Below, one piece after another: positions 22,194 through 23,130 of a stretch of DNA of 23,130 bases. The position numbers were made by a program, and so were the translations under genes. Within the stretch, counting starts at the first letter, position 1. Each line of letters opens with the position of its first letter. The stretch is from Pseudomonadota bacterium. GTDB taxonomy: Bacteria > Pseudomonadota > Gammaproteobacteria > Burkholderiales > Burkholderiaceae_E. The notes under the pieces were generated by a model. That model searched no databases. It saw only the letters and a program-made list of their open reading frames with translations, and was not told where the DNA came from. Where the stretch lies: the NCBI GenBank assembly GCA_023388075.1, contig JAEWGX010000048.1:1-23130 (forward strand), in the 5' to 3' direction.

Positions 22194-23130
22194 ATGGACA
22201 TTGCAGAGCTGCTGGCGTTTTCGGTCAAGAACAAGGCTTCCGACCTCCACCTGTCGGCCGGATTGCCGCCGATGATCCGGGTGCACGGCGACGTCAGGCG
22301 CATCAACCTGCCGCCGATGGAGCACAAGGACGTCCATGCGCTGATCTACGACATCATGAACGATTCGCAGCGCAAGCAGTACGAGGAGAACCTGGAGGTG
22401 GACTTCTCGTTCGCCATCCCCGGCCTCGCGCGCTTCCGGGTCAACGCCTTCGTGCAGCAGCGTGGCGCCGGCGCGGTGATGCGGACGATTCCGTCGAAGA
22501 TCCTGACCCTCGAGGAGCTGAACTGCCCCAAGTCCTTCGTCGAGATCGCCAACCAGCCCCGCGGCCTGGTCCTGGTCACCGGCCCGACCGGCTCGGGCAA
22601 GTCGACGACGCTCGCCGCGATGATCAACCACATCAACGAGAACCTCTACGGCCACATCCTGACCGTGGAGGATCCGATCGAGTTCGTGCACGAGTCCAAG
22701 CGCTCGCTGATCAACCAGCGCGAGGTGGGACCGCACACGCTCTCGTTCAACAACGCGCTGCGCAGTGCGCTGCGCGAGGACCCGGACATCATCCTGGTGG
22801 GCGAGCTGCGTGACCTCGAGACGATCCGCCTCGCGCTGACCGCCGCCGAGACCGGCCACCTGGTGTTCGGCACGCTGCACACGTCCTCGGCTGCCAAGAC
22901 CATCGACCGGATCGTCGACGTCTTCCCCGCCGCGGAGAAGGACATGGTCCGCGCGATGCTGTCGGAATCGCTCAAGGCGGTCATCTCGCAATCGCTCCTG
23001 AAGACCAAGGACGGCAACGGCCGGGTCGCGGCGCACGAGATCATGATCGGCACGCCGGCCATCCGCAACCTGATCCGCGAGGCCAAGGTCTCGCAGATGA
23101 ACGCCGCCATCCAGACCGGCGCCGCGCTCG
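22194..23130 (+). CDS. pilT: Type IV pilus retraction ATPase PilT (3' end outside window)
   Basis: An open frame from ATG 22194 to the window edge, 312 complete codons of an expected 344 or so. It starts MDIAELLAFSVKNKASDLHLS, as PilT does. The Walker A motif GPTGSGKST occupies 130-138 with K136, the Asp box and Walker B are in the VEDPIEF / DPDIILVGELRD segments, and HTSSAAKTIDR follows. AIRNLIRE near the right edge is the PilT motif that is required for retraction and separates it from PilB and PilU. It powers pilus retraction, hence twitching and DNA uptake, from the cytoplasmic side of the pilus base. GAAGGAAGGA (22181-22190) provides the ribosome site, three bases before the ATG. Confidence 0.96.
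   Translation, partial: MDIAELLAFSVKNKASDLHLSAGLPPMIRVHGDVRRINLPPMEHKDVHALIYDIMNDSQRKQYEENLEVDFSFAIPGLARFRVNAFVQQRGAGAVMRTIPSKILTLEELNCPKSFVEIANQPRGLVLVTGPTGSGKSTTLAAMINHINENLYGHILTVEDPIEFVHESKRSLINQREVGPHTLSFNNALRSALREDPDIILVGELRDLETIRLALTAAETGHLVFGTLHTSSAAKTIDRIVDVFPAAEKDMVRAMLSESLKAVISQSLLKTKDGNGRVAAHEIMIGTPAIRNLIREAKVSQMNAAIQTGAAL

Overview
The window is about 23 kb of GC-rich DNA (mostly G/C-ending codons) that looks like a betaproteobacterial chromosome, probably Burkholderiales or a relative. This rests on the murJ / rpsT divergent pair, the proC, yggS and pilT neighbourhood, and a selenocysteine-containing quinone-linked formate dehydrogenase. The taxonomic call is an inference from gene content and order. 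The window is densely coding, and no gene-free stretch exceeds 300 bases.

Layout: (1) 1-444 is the 3' end of a UvrD/Rep-type helicase gene (+), followed by a flavin-reductase-like gene at 558-1244 (+). (2) 1295-18064 is one uninterrupted minus-strand array devoted to formate oxidation and selenocysteine. In transcription order it runs: fdnG copy 2 with an in-frame UGA, fdnH2, fdnI2, fdhE2, selA, selB, the tRNA-Sec gene selC, a GcvH-like lipoyl-domain gene, a DsrE-like gene, a proline/alanine-rich lipoprotein gene, then fdnG copy 1 (also with an in-frame UGA), fdnH1, fdnI1 and fdhE1. (3) 18260-20802 holds murJ-proC (−). (4) 20920-21183 is rpsT (+), 21256-21981 is yggS (−), and from 22194 pilT (+) runs off the right edge.

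How the genes fit together: each FdnGHI set encodes a Tat-exported formate:quinone oxidoreductase. FdnG is the Mo/W-bisMGD selenoenzyme, FdnH the four-cluster ferredoxin subunit with a C-terminal anchor, and FdnI the cytochrome b556 with four haem-ligand histidines. Each set has its own FdhE maturation protein. Between the two sets lie selA, selB and selC, the factors needed to decode the UGA codons in both FdnG genes. Directly after each UGA is a bacterial SECIS-type hairpin with a bulged U. The loop is GGUCU in copy 1 and AGUCU in copy 2, resembling E. coli fdhF and fdnG respectively as I remember them. selD and fdhD, which such a system also needs, are not in the window.

The least explained part is the three-gene insert between selC and fdnG1. 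It comprises a GcvH-like protein that keeps its candidate lipoyl lysine, a DsrE-like protein translationally coupled to it, and a lipoprotein with an internal 18-bp tandem repeat. A sigma-54-like GG-N10-GC element precedes the lipoprotein gene. I suggest, as a hypothesis, that the GcvH-like/DsrE-like pair is a sulfur (or selenium) carrier module serving formate dehydrogenase maturation. Upstream of fdnG2 is a good sigma-70-type promoter whose -35 box sits at the edge of a perfect 29-bp tandem repeat containing two imperfect dyads, a likely regulatory site.
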